Positions 17,193 through 26,757 are shown, numbered from the stretch's first letter. The stretch is DNA of 38,514 nucleotides from an uncultured Oscillibacter sp. (GCA_900770295.1 CAAGJQ010000098.1:1-38514); one strand, 5' to 3'. The notes: generated from the sequence alone by a model not told the origin. Numbers and translations are program-made.

Positions 17193-17236
17193 ACGCAAAA
17201 TTAACGCAAAATTTATCGAATTTTGAACGCAAAATT
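17193..17236 (+). repeat. Three direct copies of ACGCAAAATT
   Basis: Copies start at 17193, 17204 and 17227, so spacings are 11 and 23 bases, close to one and two helical turns. Related reversed forms (TTTGCGT or TTGCGTT followed by AAAAA) lie near 17305 and 17410, upstream of hppA. Confidence 0.6.
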
Positions 17237-17252
17237 TGCGAAACTTCCAAAG

Positions 17253-17288
17253 GTCCTTCCGGCTGAATTTGCCGGAAGGACTTTTTTT
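17253..17288 (+). terminator. Terminator of the lipoprotein gene
   Basis: GTCCTTCCGGC (17253-17263) and GCCGGAAGGAC (17271-17281) form an 11-bp stem with a 7-base loop and a following T run. Confidence 0.95.
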
Positions 17289-17437
17289 ACGGACAAATGC
17301 AATTTTTTGCGTTAAAAAACGGAGGCATTTACGAAAATTTGCCTGAAGAAAACAGCGATTATGTTGAAAGATATACATATTTTTTAGTTAAAACGTAAAA
17401 GTTACAACGTTTGCGTAAAAAACAGGAAACAAGTTAC

Positions 17438-17465
17438 TTGAAAAAACGTTCACGTATGCTAGAAT
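17438..17465 (+). promoter_or_regulatory. Promoter of hppA
   Basis: TTGAAA (17438-17443), 16-base spacer, TAGAAT (17460-17465). Initiation would fall near 17472, giving a leader of about 30 bases. Confidence 0.75.
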
Positions 17466-17500
17466 AATAGAGCACTATAAAACAGCAAGGAGTGGAAACA

Positions 17501-19621
<2,121 letters not shown>

Positions 19622-19652
19622 GTTTTTCTGACAGCGTTCACCACATACGAAA

Positions 19653-19688
19653 AACCACCCTCCGTTTCCCGGCGGAGGGTGGTTTTTT
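19653..19688 (+). terminator. Terminator of hppA
   Basis: AACCACCCTCCG (19653-19664) and CGGAGGGTGGTT (19673-19684) form a 12-bp stem with an 8-base loop and a T run to 19688. Confidence 0.95.
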
Positions 19689-19824
19689 AACGGCGCCGCG
19701 CCGGAATCGGGGGGAGCTAAAAGAGAGACAGGCTGTATACAGACCATATTGAATGGTGCTGCCGCCGGCGGTTCGCCTGTTTTCCAACAGAAAAAAACGG
19801 GAAATTGCCATTGGAAAATTCCGC

Positions 19825-19871
19825 GTAAACGTATCTCCTTGCTTGACAGGGTAATCGTTTACCGATATAAT
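19825..19871 (+). promoter_or_regulatory. Consensus promoter with embedded palindrome, Fe-S scaffold operon
   Basis: TTGACA (19843-19848), a 17-base spacer and TATAAT (19866-19871) form a perfect promoter. The spacer holds the palindrome GGTAATCGTTTACC (19850-19863, arms GGTAA/TTACC). GTAAACG at 19825-19831 is also the complement of CGTTTAC at 19856-19862. A repressor bound here would block polymerase. An 8-bp hairpin (GAAAGCTG/CAGCTTTC, within about 19890-19917) lies in the leader. Confidence 0.75.
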
Positions 19872-19950
19872 GTTCTGCGGAAAACCTGGGAAAGCTGCCA
19901 GAAATGACAGCTTTCAGAAAAAATACATATAAGGAAAGGAACGCACGAAC

Positions 19951-20643
19951 ATGATCTACTCTACCGAAGTGCAGAATATGTGCCCCGTTGCCAAGGGCGC
20001 GTACCATGGTCCTGCTCCCATCCCTGAAGAGGGCAAGTGGGTCCAGGCCAAGGAAATCAAGGACATCTCCGGCCTGACTCACGGCATCGGCTGGTGTGCT
20101 CCCCAGCAGGGCGCCTGCAAGCTGACCCTGAACGTGAAGGACGGCGTCATCGAGGAGGCCCTGGTGGAGACCATCGGCTGCTCCGGCATGACCCACTCCG
20201 CCGCCATGGCCTCTGAGATCCTCATCGGCAAGACCATTCTGGAGGCGCTGAACACCGACCTGGTATGCGACGCCATCAACACCGCCATGCGGGAGCTGTT
20301 CCTGCAGATCGTCTACGGCCGTACCCAGACCGCGTTCTCCGAGGGCGGCCTGCCCATCGGCGGCGCCATGGAGGACCTGGGCAAGGGCCTGCGCAGCCAG
20401 GTGGGCACCATGTACGCCACCAAGGTCAAGGGCCCCCGCTACATGGAGATGGCCGAGGGCTACTGCACCCGCATCGCCCTGAACAAGGATGACGAGATCA
20501 TCGGCTATGAGTTTGTCAACCTGGGCAAGATGATGGAGAGCATCAAGAAGGGTGTGGACGCCAACGAGGCTCTGGAGAAGGCTAAGGGCCACTATGGTCA
20601 GTGGGATACCGCTGCCAAGTACATCGACCCCCGTCAGGAATAA
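19951..20643 (+). CDS. Iron-sulfur cluster assembly scaffold-like protein (IscU/NifU N-terminal type)
   Basis: The 230-residue protein has conserved Cys motifs resembling IscU/NifU scaffolds: NMCPVAKGAYHG, GWCAPQQGACKLTL, ETIGCSGMTHSAAMASEIL and LVCDAINTA. GCSGMTHSAAMAS matches the GC.....S.AS cluster-binding loop. In Clostridia and Bacteroidetes this protein is regularly paired with a GGGtGRT protein, and here that gene follows 18 bases later. The presumed role is to hold a transient Fe-S cluster for the partner; this comes from family annotation, not from direct evidence. AAGGAAAGG lies before the ATG at 19951. Confidence 0.82.
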   Translation: MIYSTEVQNMCPVAKGAYHGPAPIPEEGKWVQAKEIKDISGLTHGIGWCAPQQGACKLTLNVKDGVIEEALVETIGCSGMTHSAAMASEILIGKTILEALNTDLVCDAINTAMRELFLQIVYGRTQTAFSEGGLPIGGAMEDLGKGLRSQVGTMYATKVKGPRYMEMAEGYCTRIALNKDDEIIGYEFVNLGKMMESIKKGVDANEALEKAKGHYGQWDTAAKYIDPRQE

Positions 20644-20661
20644 GAGAAGGAGGAATTGACA

Positions 20662-21660
20662 ATGGCTCTGTTTGAAAGCTACGAGAGAAGAATCGACAAG
20701 ATCAATTCCGTCCTGGCTCAGTACGGAATTTCCAGCATTGAGGAGTGCCGCGACATCTGCAAGGCCGCCGGCTTCGATCCCTATGAGATCGTCAAGGGCG
20801 TGCAGCCCATCTGCTTTGAGAACGCCTGCTGGGCGTACTGCATGGGTGCTGCCATCGCGCTGAAGAAGGGCGTCAAGACCGCCGCCGAGGCCGCCGAGGC
20901 CATCGGCGAGGGCCTGCAGGCCTTCTGCATCCCCGGCTCCGTCGCCGAGGACCGCAAGGTGGGCCTGGGCCACGGCAACCTGGGCGCCATGCTGCTGCGT
21001 GACGAGACCAAGTGCTTCGCCTTCCTGGCCGGCCACGAGTCCTTCGCCGCCGCCGAGGGCGCCATCGGCATCGTCCGCAACGCCAACAAGGCCCGCAAGG
21101 AGCCCCTGCGGGTCATCCTGAACGGCCTGGGCAAGGACGCCGCCCAGATCATCTCCCGCATCAACGGCTTCACTTACGTCCAGACCCAGTTCGACTACTA
21201 CACCGGCGAGCTGAACATCGTCCGCGAGGTCAAGTACTCCGACGGTGAGCGCTCCGCCGTCCGCTGCTACGGCGCCGATGATGTCCGCGAGGGCGTGGCC
21301 ATCATGCACCACGAGGGCGTGGACGTGTCCATCACCGGCAACTCCACCAACCCCACCCGGTTCCAGCACCCCGTTGCCGGCACCTACAAAAAGGAGTGCA
21401 TCGAGCAGGGCAAGAAGTACTTCTCCGTCGCCTCCGGCGGCGGCACCGGCCGGACCCTGCATCCCGACAACATGGCCGCCGGCCCCGCCAGCTACGGAAT
21501 GACCGACACCATGGGCCGGATGCACTCCGATGCCCAGTTTGCCGGCTCCTCCTCCGTGCCTGCCCACGTGGAGATGATGGGCTTTTTGGGCATGGGCAAC
21601 AACCCCATGGTCGGCGCTACCGTCGCTGTGGCCGTGGCCGTTGCTGAGAGCCAGAAGTAA
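20662..21660 (+). CDS. GGGtGRT protein
   Basis: The start is ATG 20662, spaced 8 bases from AGAAGGAGG (20645-20653); an earlier TTG is less likely. The 332-residue product contains the name motif SGGGTGRTLHPDN, plus GLGHGNLGAMLLRDETKC and the C-terminal AQFAGSSSVPAHVEMMGFLG. The family is widespread in anaerobes but its reaction is unknown; constant pairing with the Fe-S scaffold gene suggests an Fe-S-linked function. Very GC-rich codon use is typical of a highly expressed host gene. The gene's own downstream terminator seems to have been split by the mobile element. Confidence 0.9.
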   Translation: MALFESYERRIDKINSVLAQYGISSIEECRDICKAAGFDPYEIVKGVQPICFENACWAYCMGAAIALKKGVKTAAEAAEAIGEGLQAFCIPGSVAEDRKVGLGHGNLGAMLLRDETKCFAFLAGHESFAAAEGAIGIVRNANKARKEPLRVILNGLGKDAAQIISRINGFTYVQTQFDYYTGELNIVREVKYSDGERSAVRCYGADDVREGVAIMHHEGVDVSITGNSTNPTRFQHPVAGTYKKECIEQGKKYFSVASGGGTGRTLHPDNMAAGPASYGMTDTMGRMHSDAQFAGSSSVPAHVEMMGFLGMGNNPMVGATVAVAVAVAESQK

Positions 21661-21678
21661 TTTTTAAATACAAAGCGT

Positions 21679-21722
21679 AAAAAATCCCCGGAGTTAATGG
21701 GCGGGGGTCGTAAGAAAGTAAT
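21679..21722. other. Left attachment junction (attL): host terminator arm plus element arm
   Basis: The host arm AAAAAATCCCCGGAGTT (21679-21695) lies 18 bases after the GGGtGRT stop. After 15 bases comes TAAGAAAGTAAT (21711-21722). Both blocks recur inverted at the right junction. With element bases, the arm can form CCCCG/CGGGG, giving a new leftward terminator (T run from the A run) behind the recombinase gene. Confidence 0.75.
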
Positions 21723-21754
21723 ATCGCATTTTTGCAGGAACGGCATGGCTTCGG

Positions 21755-23494
21755 TCATGCCGTTTCCTCTTTCATCAGTTCATTCAGTGGGATAAAGCCA
21801 ACAAGGCCATAGGAAATGCGGATGTTCTGCCGCCGTTTGCCGCTGCTCTTGTCGGGGGCTTCGATATAAACTCCCTTGACAAGTTCCCGCAGGGCATATG
21901 GCGTAAGCTCGTCCAAGTCCTTGTATTTGTGTACCCTCTGGATAAACTGCTCCAAGTTTTCAATCTGTCGTTCCTGTACTTCAATATCCTGCTGCAAGGT
22001 CTGAATTTCCAATTTAAGCTGTTCCTGCTCGGTTTCGTAGCTTCTGCTCATCATGGAAAATCGTTCATCGTTGATGCGTCCCGCCACATTGTCCTCATAG
22101 ATACGGATAAACAGGCGGTCAAGCTCTCCCATGCGCCGCTGCGCCTGTTCCAGACGCTTGACGCTTGCACAGATTTTTTCCTCGCTGGACAGCAGGAGCT
22201 TGTGTTCCATAACCGCCCGGAAGTGCTTCTCATATCGTGTCACATAGAAGATGACCGCTTTCATGTGCATCCAGACCAAATCTTCCAGAACAACCGCCCG
22301 GATAAAGTGCGCTGAACAGCTTCCCGTGTTGCTGCGGTAGTTGGCGCATACAAAATGATCCTGCCGCTTCTCAAAATAGTTGGTGGTGCAATACCGCATT
22401 TTCGCTCCGCAGTCGGCACAGTAGACCATCCCGGAAAATAGGCTGCTCTTACCCGTTTTCGTTCTGCGGTGACGCTGCTGCCGGATCTCCTGCACCTTGT
22501 CAAAGACTTCCTGCTCGATGATCGCCGGATGGGTGTTGTAGAAAACCGCCTGTTTGTCGAGAGGCGTTTCCCTCTGTTTCTTGTCCCAGATGGAATTGGT
22601 GTAGGTCTTGAAGTTGACCGTACAGCCTGTGTACTCCCGCCGTTCCAGAATGTGGACAACGGTGTTGGTGTTCCAATGGTAGGGATCATCGGTTTCGGGG
22701 CTTGGGGTTTTGATGCCCGCCCTGCGCTTGTAGGCGGTGGGATTCAGCACCTTTTCCTCCTGCAAGAGCTTTGCGATCTGCATCGGTCCCCGTCCCTCCA
22801 TGCACAGCTTGAATATACGCTTAACTATCATTGCCGCCGCTTCGTCCACGATCCATTTTGTTTTGTCCTCCGGGTCTTTGAGATACCCAAACGGAACATT
22901 GGTTGTCAGCGGTACGCCACGCTCGCCCTTTGCTTTCTGCACAGCCCGGATTTTGCGGCTGGTGTCCTTGGCGAAAAACTCGTTAAACCAGTTTTTGATA
23001 CCGGCAATATCGCTGTCTGTGCTGTTGGGGTCGATGGTGTCAAAGTGGTCGTTGATGGCAATATACCGCACATTGTACTTCGGGAAAGTGAAGTTGATAT
23101 ATAGCCCGGTCAGAGAGGAATTTCGTCCCAGTCTGGATAGGTCTTTGGTGATACAAACTGCCACCCGTCCCGCCTCAATTTCCGCAAGCATGGCTTGGAA
23201 GCCGGGACGGTCATAGTTCGTGCCGCTGTACCCATCATCCACGAAAAAGGTCGGATTCGGAAAGTGATTCTCTTTAGCGTACTGGAGCAGGATCATTTTT
23301 TGATTCTGAATGGAATTTGACACATCTTCCTTGCTGCCCTTTTTATCCTCTTTCATATCTTCTACGGATAGACGGCAGTAGAGTGCGGTGATTTTATCAG
23401 TTGCCCGTAACATTTCTGTTTCCTCCTTTAAAGGGGCAACTGCCAGTACAGGATTGGTTGCTTTTATTGTACCAAGAGTCTGTGAATTTGTCAT
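21755..23494 (-). CDS. Large serine recombinase (TnpX-like) of the mobile element
   Basis: From ATG 23494 the product has 579 residues. This ATG overlaps the preceding stop (ATGA) and has GGAGG 7 bases upstream; an inner ATG at 23413 with AAAGGAGG is an equally good start giving 552 residues. The catalytic domain begins ITALYCRLSVED (Ser43), with the RLGRN region (DLSRLGRNSS) typical of serine recombinases. A recombinase domain, a zinc ribbon (YCADCGAKMRYC, later FVCANY and GSCSAH) and a long C-terminal coiled coil follow, the layout of transposon integrases such as TnpX. It lies 33 bases from the inferred left attachment arm, as expected for the enzyme that integrates and excises this element. 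Confidence 0.95.
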   Translation of the reverse strand: MTNSQTLGTIKATNPVLAVAPLKEETEMLRATDKITALYCRLSVEDMKEDKKGSKEDVSNSIQNQKMILLQYAKENHFPNPTFFVDDGYSGTNYDRPGFQAMLAEIEAGRVAVCITKDLSRLGRNSSLTGLYINFTFPKYNVRYIAINDHFDTIDPNSTDSDIAGIKNWFNEFFAKDTSRKIRAVQKAKGERGVPLTTNVPFGYLKDPEDKTKWIVDEAAAMIVKRIFKLCMEGRGPMQIAKLLQEEKVLNPTAYKRRAGIKTPSPETDDPYHWNTNTVVHILERREYTGCTVNFKTYTNSIWDKKQRETPLDKQAVFYNTHPAIIEQEVFDKVQEIRQQRHRRTKTGKSSLFSGMVYCADCGAKMRYCTTNYFEKRQDHFVCANYRSNTGSCSAHFIRAVVLEDLVWMHMKAVIFYVTRYEKHFRAVMEHKLLLSSEEKICASVKRLEQAQRRMGELDRLFIRIYEDNVAGRINDERFSMMSRSYETEQEQLKLEIQTLQQDIEVQERQIENLEQFIQRVHKYKDLDELTPYALRELVKGVYIEAPDKSSGKRRQNIRISYGLVGFIPLNELMKEETA

Positions 23495-23853
23495 TCGGAA
23501 TCCTCCAACTTTTCTGTAAACTTTTCAGCCATAATGCGCTCCATTTTCTTATCCAGCGTTTCCGTTCCGTCGTAAGTGCCAGTAACGGAGTAGATTGTGC
23601 CGCCGATCTCTTTCTGCAAGGTAAACTCCGGCAGCCAGAAAGCAGATGGATTTTTCACACGGATGTGTCCGTCCTCATCAAACCAGAAATTGAGTCTGGG
23701 ATGGTCGGGCGGCAGCGGTGCAGGTTTCAGATAGAGGTCGGGATTGGAGAAGTAATATCCCTCAGGCTCGTCATGCTCTTGCTGCTCCCATTCCTCGATC
23801 TCTGCCAAAAGCTCCGGGTCGATTTCATGCTCAAATCGTTTCTTCTTGCTCAT
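23491..23853 (-). CDS. TnpW-like transposon protein with an N-terminal extension
   Basis: The 120-residue protein ends with a segment resembling transposon-encoded TnpW (LQKEIGGTIYSVTGTYDGTETLDKKMERIMAEKF). TnpW itself is only about 60 residues. The first 70 residues here are an acidic helix (EIDPELLAEIEEWEQQEHDEPEG) and a Pro-rich strand region (YYFSNPDLYLKPAPLPPDHPRLNFWFDEDG). It sits directly before the recombinase with an ATGA overlap, the same relative place as tnpW next to tnpX in Tn4451. Function is unknown. Confidence 0.65.
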   Translation of the reverse strand: MSKKKRFEHEIDPELLAEIEEWEQQEHDEPEGYYFSNPDLYLKPAPLPPDHPRLNFWFDEDGHIRVKNPSAFWLPEFTLQKEIGGTIYSVTGTYDGTETLDKKMERIMAEKFTEKLEDSE

Positions 23854-23879
23854 AAGTGCCTCCTAAAAATGTGTAAAGA

Positions 23880-25364
23880 TTAGTGTTCGATTTCCTGTTT
23901 TTTCTGCCGTGTAACGGCGTTCTGTCGTTCCTGCTCATGGATGACCTGCTCCACCTTGTATTTGATCTGCCAGAGCTTTTTCACTTCCGCATGGATGGGC
24001 GAAAGCTCCGCTTGTTCGGTCTTGTATTCCTGTTCCAGACGGTCACGCTCTTTGCGCCATGCGGTGATGGGCAGCTTGCCCTCCTTGAAATACGGCTTTA
24101 ATTTGCGCTCTGCCATGTGATACAGGCGGAGTGCGTTTTCATTTTCGGACATAAACTGCTCCCGCTTGCCTTTCCATTTGATCGTTGCTAACTTGTCGGC
24201 AACGGGCCTGCCCTCGGTGTAAAACTGCACCATGCGGAGAAGCTCGTCCAACTCTTTCATGCGGTCAGATTTGCCACGCATGGAGTTTTTCAAAGTGTCG
24301 ATGCGGTCACTCAGCACTGACACACGCTCCTGCAATTCTTCCGGCGTTGTCAGCTTGTTCTGCATAAGATAGTTGACGATCTCATTAAACTCTTTGAGAT
24401 TGCCGATCTTCGCTTTCTGGCTCCACGCTCCGGCGTTGCGTCCAGAATAATACTCACTGAGTAGCTGCGCCAGATTGGGGGCTTTCGGCTTGCTCAATTC
24501 CTCATGGGCATCTTTCAGCCAGTCAAGCAGCGCAGAGATTTTCTTTTTCAGATTGCGGATCAGATCGTTGGTCGCCTTGATCCATCGATTGAGATCGCCC
24601 TTGTTGGTGCGGATGCCCTTTGCTTCCATTGCCCGGACGGTCACACCCTCATGGACGGTGGGAAGCTGGTCAATGCCTTGTCGTTCATAGCTGCGGTGAT
24701 CGATACGACAGTCCAGTTCCTTTTCAGCAAACTTCTGATTGCATAGATCAGCCCACGCTTGCCGCCAATGCTCCAAGGTGTCGGGACTGCCCCAGTCGGT
24801 GGTCGGCACAGCGTTGAATACATAGTTTCCTGCTTCATCCCGGATGCGGTTGCCATGCTCGTCAAGCAGATATTCCCGTCGCTGCTTGTTGCCCCATCTG
24901 CCGTGTTCATCAAGAGGACGAATAGGACACATCACGTGAAAGTGGGGGTTGGAAATGCCGCCGTCCTCCTTGTCGGGAGAGTGAACGGCAAAGTCCACCA
25001 CCATGCCACGGCTCACAAACTGCTCCAATAAAAATTGCCTTGCAAGCTCGATGTTCTCCTGCATGGAAAACTCGTTCTGCAAAGCAATGTCAAAGCTGTA
25101 TGCAAGCTGCGCTTTCTTTCCTCGTTCCGCTTTCTCAACTTCATTCCAGAGCGTTTCCCGATCAGAAAAAGAGGGTGGAGCATGGGGCGGCAGCAGGATT
25201 TCCGAACAGATCACGCCGCCCTTTTTGGTGTAGTCGCTGTCTTCGCCGTAGTATTCGCTGTGCAGCTTTTCGCCGGAGCGGTAGGCGGCAGATGCAATGG
25301 CGGATTGTCCTGCGCTTCGTTTAATTTGTGTAACATGAAAATGATATAGTGCGATACTCAACAC
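23880..25364 (-). CDS. MobA/MobL-family relaxase
   Basis: The 494-residue protein begins with the family's first strand (IALYHFHVTQIKRSAGQSAIASAAYRSGE cut here into its recognisable parts: ALYHFHV and SAIASAAYRSGE) and has metal-binding histidines H128, H141 and H143 in HSPDK and NPHFHVM. The C-terminal half is coiled coil. Such MOBQ enzymes nick oriT and stay bound to the transferred strand; a matching oriT-like site lies at 25925-25957. The likely start is GTG 25364, overlapping the DUF3847 stop, because the first conserved strand would be lost with any later start. No T4SS genes accompany it, so transfer would rely on a coresident conjugative system. Confidence 0.92.
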   Translation of the reverse strand: MLSIALYHFHVTQIKRSAGQSAIASAAYRSGEKLHSEYYGEDSDYTKKGGVICSEILLPPHAPPSFSDRETLWNEVEKAERGKKAQLAYSFDIALQNEFSMQENIELARQFLLEQFVSRGMVVDFAVHSPDKEDGGISNPHFHVMCPIRPLDEHGRWGNKQRREYLLDEHGNRIRDEAGNYVFNAVPTTDWGSPDTLEHWRQAWADLCNQKFAEKELDCRIDHRSYERQGIDQLPTVHEGVTVRAMEAKGIRTNKGDLNRWIKATNDLIRNLKKKISALLDWLKDAHEELSKPKAPNLAQLLSEYYSGRNAGAWSQKAKIGNLKEFNEIVNYLMQNKLTTPEELQERVSVLSDRIDTLKNSMRGKSDRMKELDELLRMVQFYTEGRPVADKLATIKWKGKREQFMSENENALRLYHMAERKLKPYFKEGKLPITAWRKERDRLEQEYKTEQAELSPIHAEVKKLWQIKYKVEQVIHEQERQNAVTRQKKQEIEH

Positions 25365-25675
25365 CTCTCTTTCTGTTCTGCCCGGTTGTGTTCGTTGACC
25401 GCTTCCATAAGCAAGCCCTTGACCTCCGGGACCGCAAGGGCTTTTTCAGCAAAGGCATAAAACTCTATTTCAGTCAAAACCTTTGTCAGCGGTGCGACGC
25501 TTTCAATGGCTGCGCCACGGGTGATAAGGTGGTGCGCCCGCTTGCGCCGATCTCCTTTTTCGTAGTAGGTGATGCGATTTTCAATCTGCTGTTTTTTGTG
25601 TTGGAGCTGCGAGAGCTTGCGTTCGTTTTTCGCTTTCTCCGCTTCCAGTTGGGGGGTGGTTTTCTGTTTTGCCAT
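25358..25675 (-). CDS. DUF3847-type mobile-element protein
   Basis: The 105-residue protein has an N-terminal coiled coil (about residues 8-42) and the segment RKRAHHLITRGAAIESVAP, which matches DUF3847 proteins commonly found beside MobA/MobL relaxase genes in Clostridia. It overlaps the relaxase start by 7 bases and has AAGGAGG 9 bases before its ATG. Its role in mobilization is not known; an accessory DNA-relaxation role is plausible from location only. Confidence 0.75.
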   Translation of the reverse strand: MAKQKTTPQLEAEKAKNERKLSQLQHKKQQIENRITYYEKGDRRKRAHHLITRGAAIESVAPLTKVLTEIEFYAFAEKALAVPEVKGLLMEAVNEHNRAEQKERC

Positions 25676-25713
25676 AGTGTATGACCTCCTTTGTTTGATA
25701 TGGGGATATAAAA

Positions 25714-25744
25714 AGACCGCCTACCGAAGATCGGTAAACGGTCT
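25714..25744 (-). terminator. Hairpin with leftward T run ahead of the mobilization operon
   Basis: AGACCG/CGGTCT (25714-25719, 25739-25744) enclose TACCGA/TCGGTA. On the minus strand it is followed by TTTTT, so it can terminate or attenuate transcripts entering the DUF3847-relaxase operon. Confidence 0.65.
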
Positions 25745-25767
25745 ATGTAAGGTGTTCCATTTTTCAG

Positions 25768-25815
25768 ACTTGTCGTTTGGGAATGGTTTGTCAAAACCGT
25801 TTCCAAATGACAAGT
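25768..25815. repeat. Long inverted repeat, 22-bp stem with 4-base loop
   Basis: Arms 25768-25789 and 25794-25815 pair almost completely (a few G-U positions); outermost bases are ACTTGTC and GACAAGT. It lies in the noncoding region between oriT and the relaxase operon. Confidence 0.75.
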
Positions 25816-25876
25816 ACGCAGGGATAGGCGAAGCCGCAAGGGGTGCAGTCCCTTGTTCGGAACGGAGTGACGCAAA

Positions 25877-25957
25877 ACAGCCCGGACTTCAATCGCCCGG
25901 GCTGTCTGCCTCGCAGAGCGCACATACAGGGCTTGCCCCTGTATAGAAGTGCGCCCT
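25877..25957 (+). other. Predicted origin of transfer (oriT), RSF1010/MOBQ type
   Basis: An inverted repeat TACAGGG (25925-25931)/CCCTGTA (25937-25943) is followed by AGAAGTGCGCCCT (25946-25957 region), which matches the RSF1010/R1162 arrangement of a hairpin followed by TAAGTGCGCCCT. A second inverted repeat, ACAGCCCGG/CCGGGCTGT (25877-25885, 25897-25905), lies just left. The relaxase encoded downstream belongs to the family that uses such sites. The exact nick position was not assigned. Confidence 0.75.
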
Positions 25958-25971
25958 TTGTTCCAAAGGGA

Positions 25972-26220
25972 TTATTGTAGTTTTCTAAGTGCTTCTTCTA
26001 AGGTATCCTTAGCATCAATTCCGTTATCAACACAGAAAGCTCTTAAACCTTCATATCCCCATGCGGGTTCGCCTTTAATTTTAGGCAGCAGGGAATCAAC
26101 GAGTTTCATGCCAAGAAGTTCTCCGATGGTTTGAATGCCAACGATTTTGTTTTCGATTTCATATGCAAGCAATTTTTGCACTGCTTCTTTTGTGGGCACA
26201 ATGATTTTTTCGTCGCTCAT
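25972..26220 (-). CDS. Small conserved-looking protein of unknown function
   Basis: The ATG at 26220 is preferred, because GAGG lies 5 bases upstream; the in-frame ATG at 26235 has no good site. The 82-residue soluble protein has an amphipathic helix (VPTKEAVQKLLAYEIENKIVGIQTIGELLG) and a second helical part ending DAKDTLEEALRKLQ. It starts 18 bases after the CFI-box remnant and lies just inside oriT, so it may belong to the cargo rather than to the mobilization functions. I do not recognise a family. Confidence 0.6.
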   Translation of the reverse strand: MSDEKIIVPTKEAVQKLLAYEIENKIVGIQTIGELLGMKLVDSLLPKIKGEPAWGYEGLRAFCVDNGIDAKDTLEEALRKLQ

Positions 26221-26237
26221 ATTTTCCTCTTTCATAA

Positions 26238-26622
26238 TTACCAGTTTTTGTCTTCGTAAGGGGTATCCTCAACACCCTCTGCATTCAGATTGGCAACCAT
26301 GCGGTCGAGCTTGCCTTTCCACATTTTCTTGAACCAATCGGTATGTCCGAACCACTTCACGAGGGTGGGGCTGATTGCATAGTAGGTACGGATAAATGCT
26401 CTGCCATACCAAGTTTCGGCAAGAGTGTAGTCACGGAAGCGACGCAGAGTCCAGACCTGGGGGCAATCATAAGAGCCATATACTGCTGTGGCAACATAAC
26501 AGCCACCAGATGCAGGAGTAGTTAACACGGGAGCCTCATATGCGGGATCTTTGGCTTTGACTTTTTCAATCAGACTGGAGTAGTACACTGTAAGTGCAGT
26601 CGCAAATCCCCAAAAATCTGTT
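26238..26622 (-). pseudogene. CFI-box C-terminal fragment of a zinc-ribbon-type protein
   Basis: About 125 codons encode GGCYVATAVYGSYDCPQVW and then RRFRDYTLAETWYGRAFIRTYY with a C-terminal NAEGVEDTPYEDKNW, the CFI-box C-terminal domain. Just before it, SSLIEKVKAKDPAYEAP resembles SYAKKIGKYDPAYEK of the zinc-ribbon protein encoded at 26794-27894, so this is probably the tail of a paralogue whose N-terminal part is missing. The frame stays open to 26684, but those extra codons are antisense to an HTH fragment and have no ribosome site. Whether any product is made is doubtful. Confidence 0.65.
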
Positions 26623-26625
26623 AAA

Positions 26626-26757
26626 CTGAAGAAGTTCACGCCGGAGCAGATTGCTTTGGCTTTGTCCCTCTTGGAACAGGGCAAGACCTACCGCCAGATC
26701 ACCACCATGACAGGGATCAGTAAGAGTACATTGATAAGAGCCAAGAGAGGCGCATGA
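26626..26757 (+). pseudogene. C-terminal HTH fragment of a serine recombinase/resolvase
   Basis: On the plus strand the codons read LKKFTPEQIALALSLLEQG and then KTYRQITTMTGISKSTLIR, ending AKRGA and TGA. This is the DNA-binding helix-turn-helix found at the end of small serine recombinases. No catalytic domain precedes it; the frame is interrupted upstream and enters the CFI-box remnant. It marks an old rearrangement inside the element. Confidence 0.65.

Noticed and set aside
21679..21722. The ends of the element as ordinary transposon terminal inverted repeats.
   Set aside because: The outer 17-base arms have the A-run/T-run form of an intrinsic terminator and lie at the normal distance after host stop codons of two convergent genes, which fits a split host terminator better. 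The alternative remains open until an empty site is seen.
25676..25971. A CRISPR array or tandem repeat in the hairpin-rich noncoding region.
   Set aside because: The repeats are inverted, different from each other and not regularly spaced; they are better explained as attenuator, protein-binding stem and oriT.
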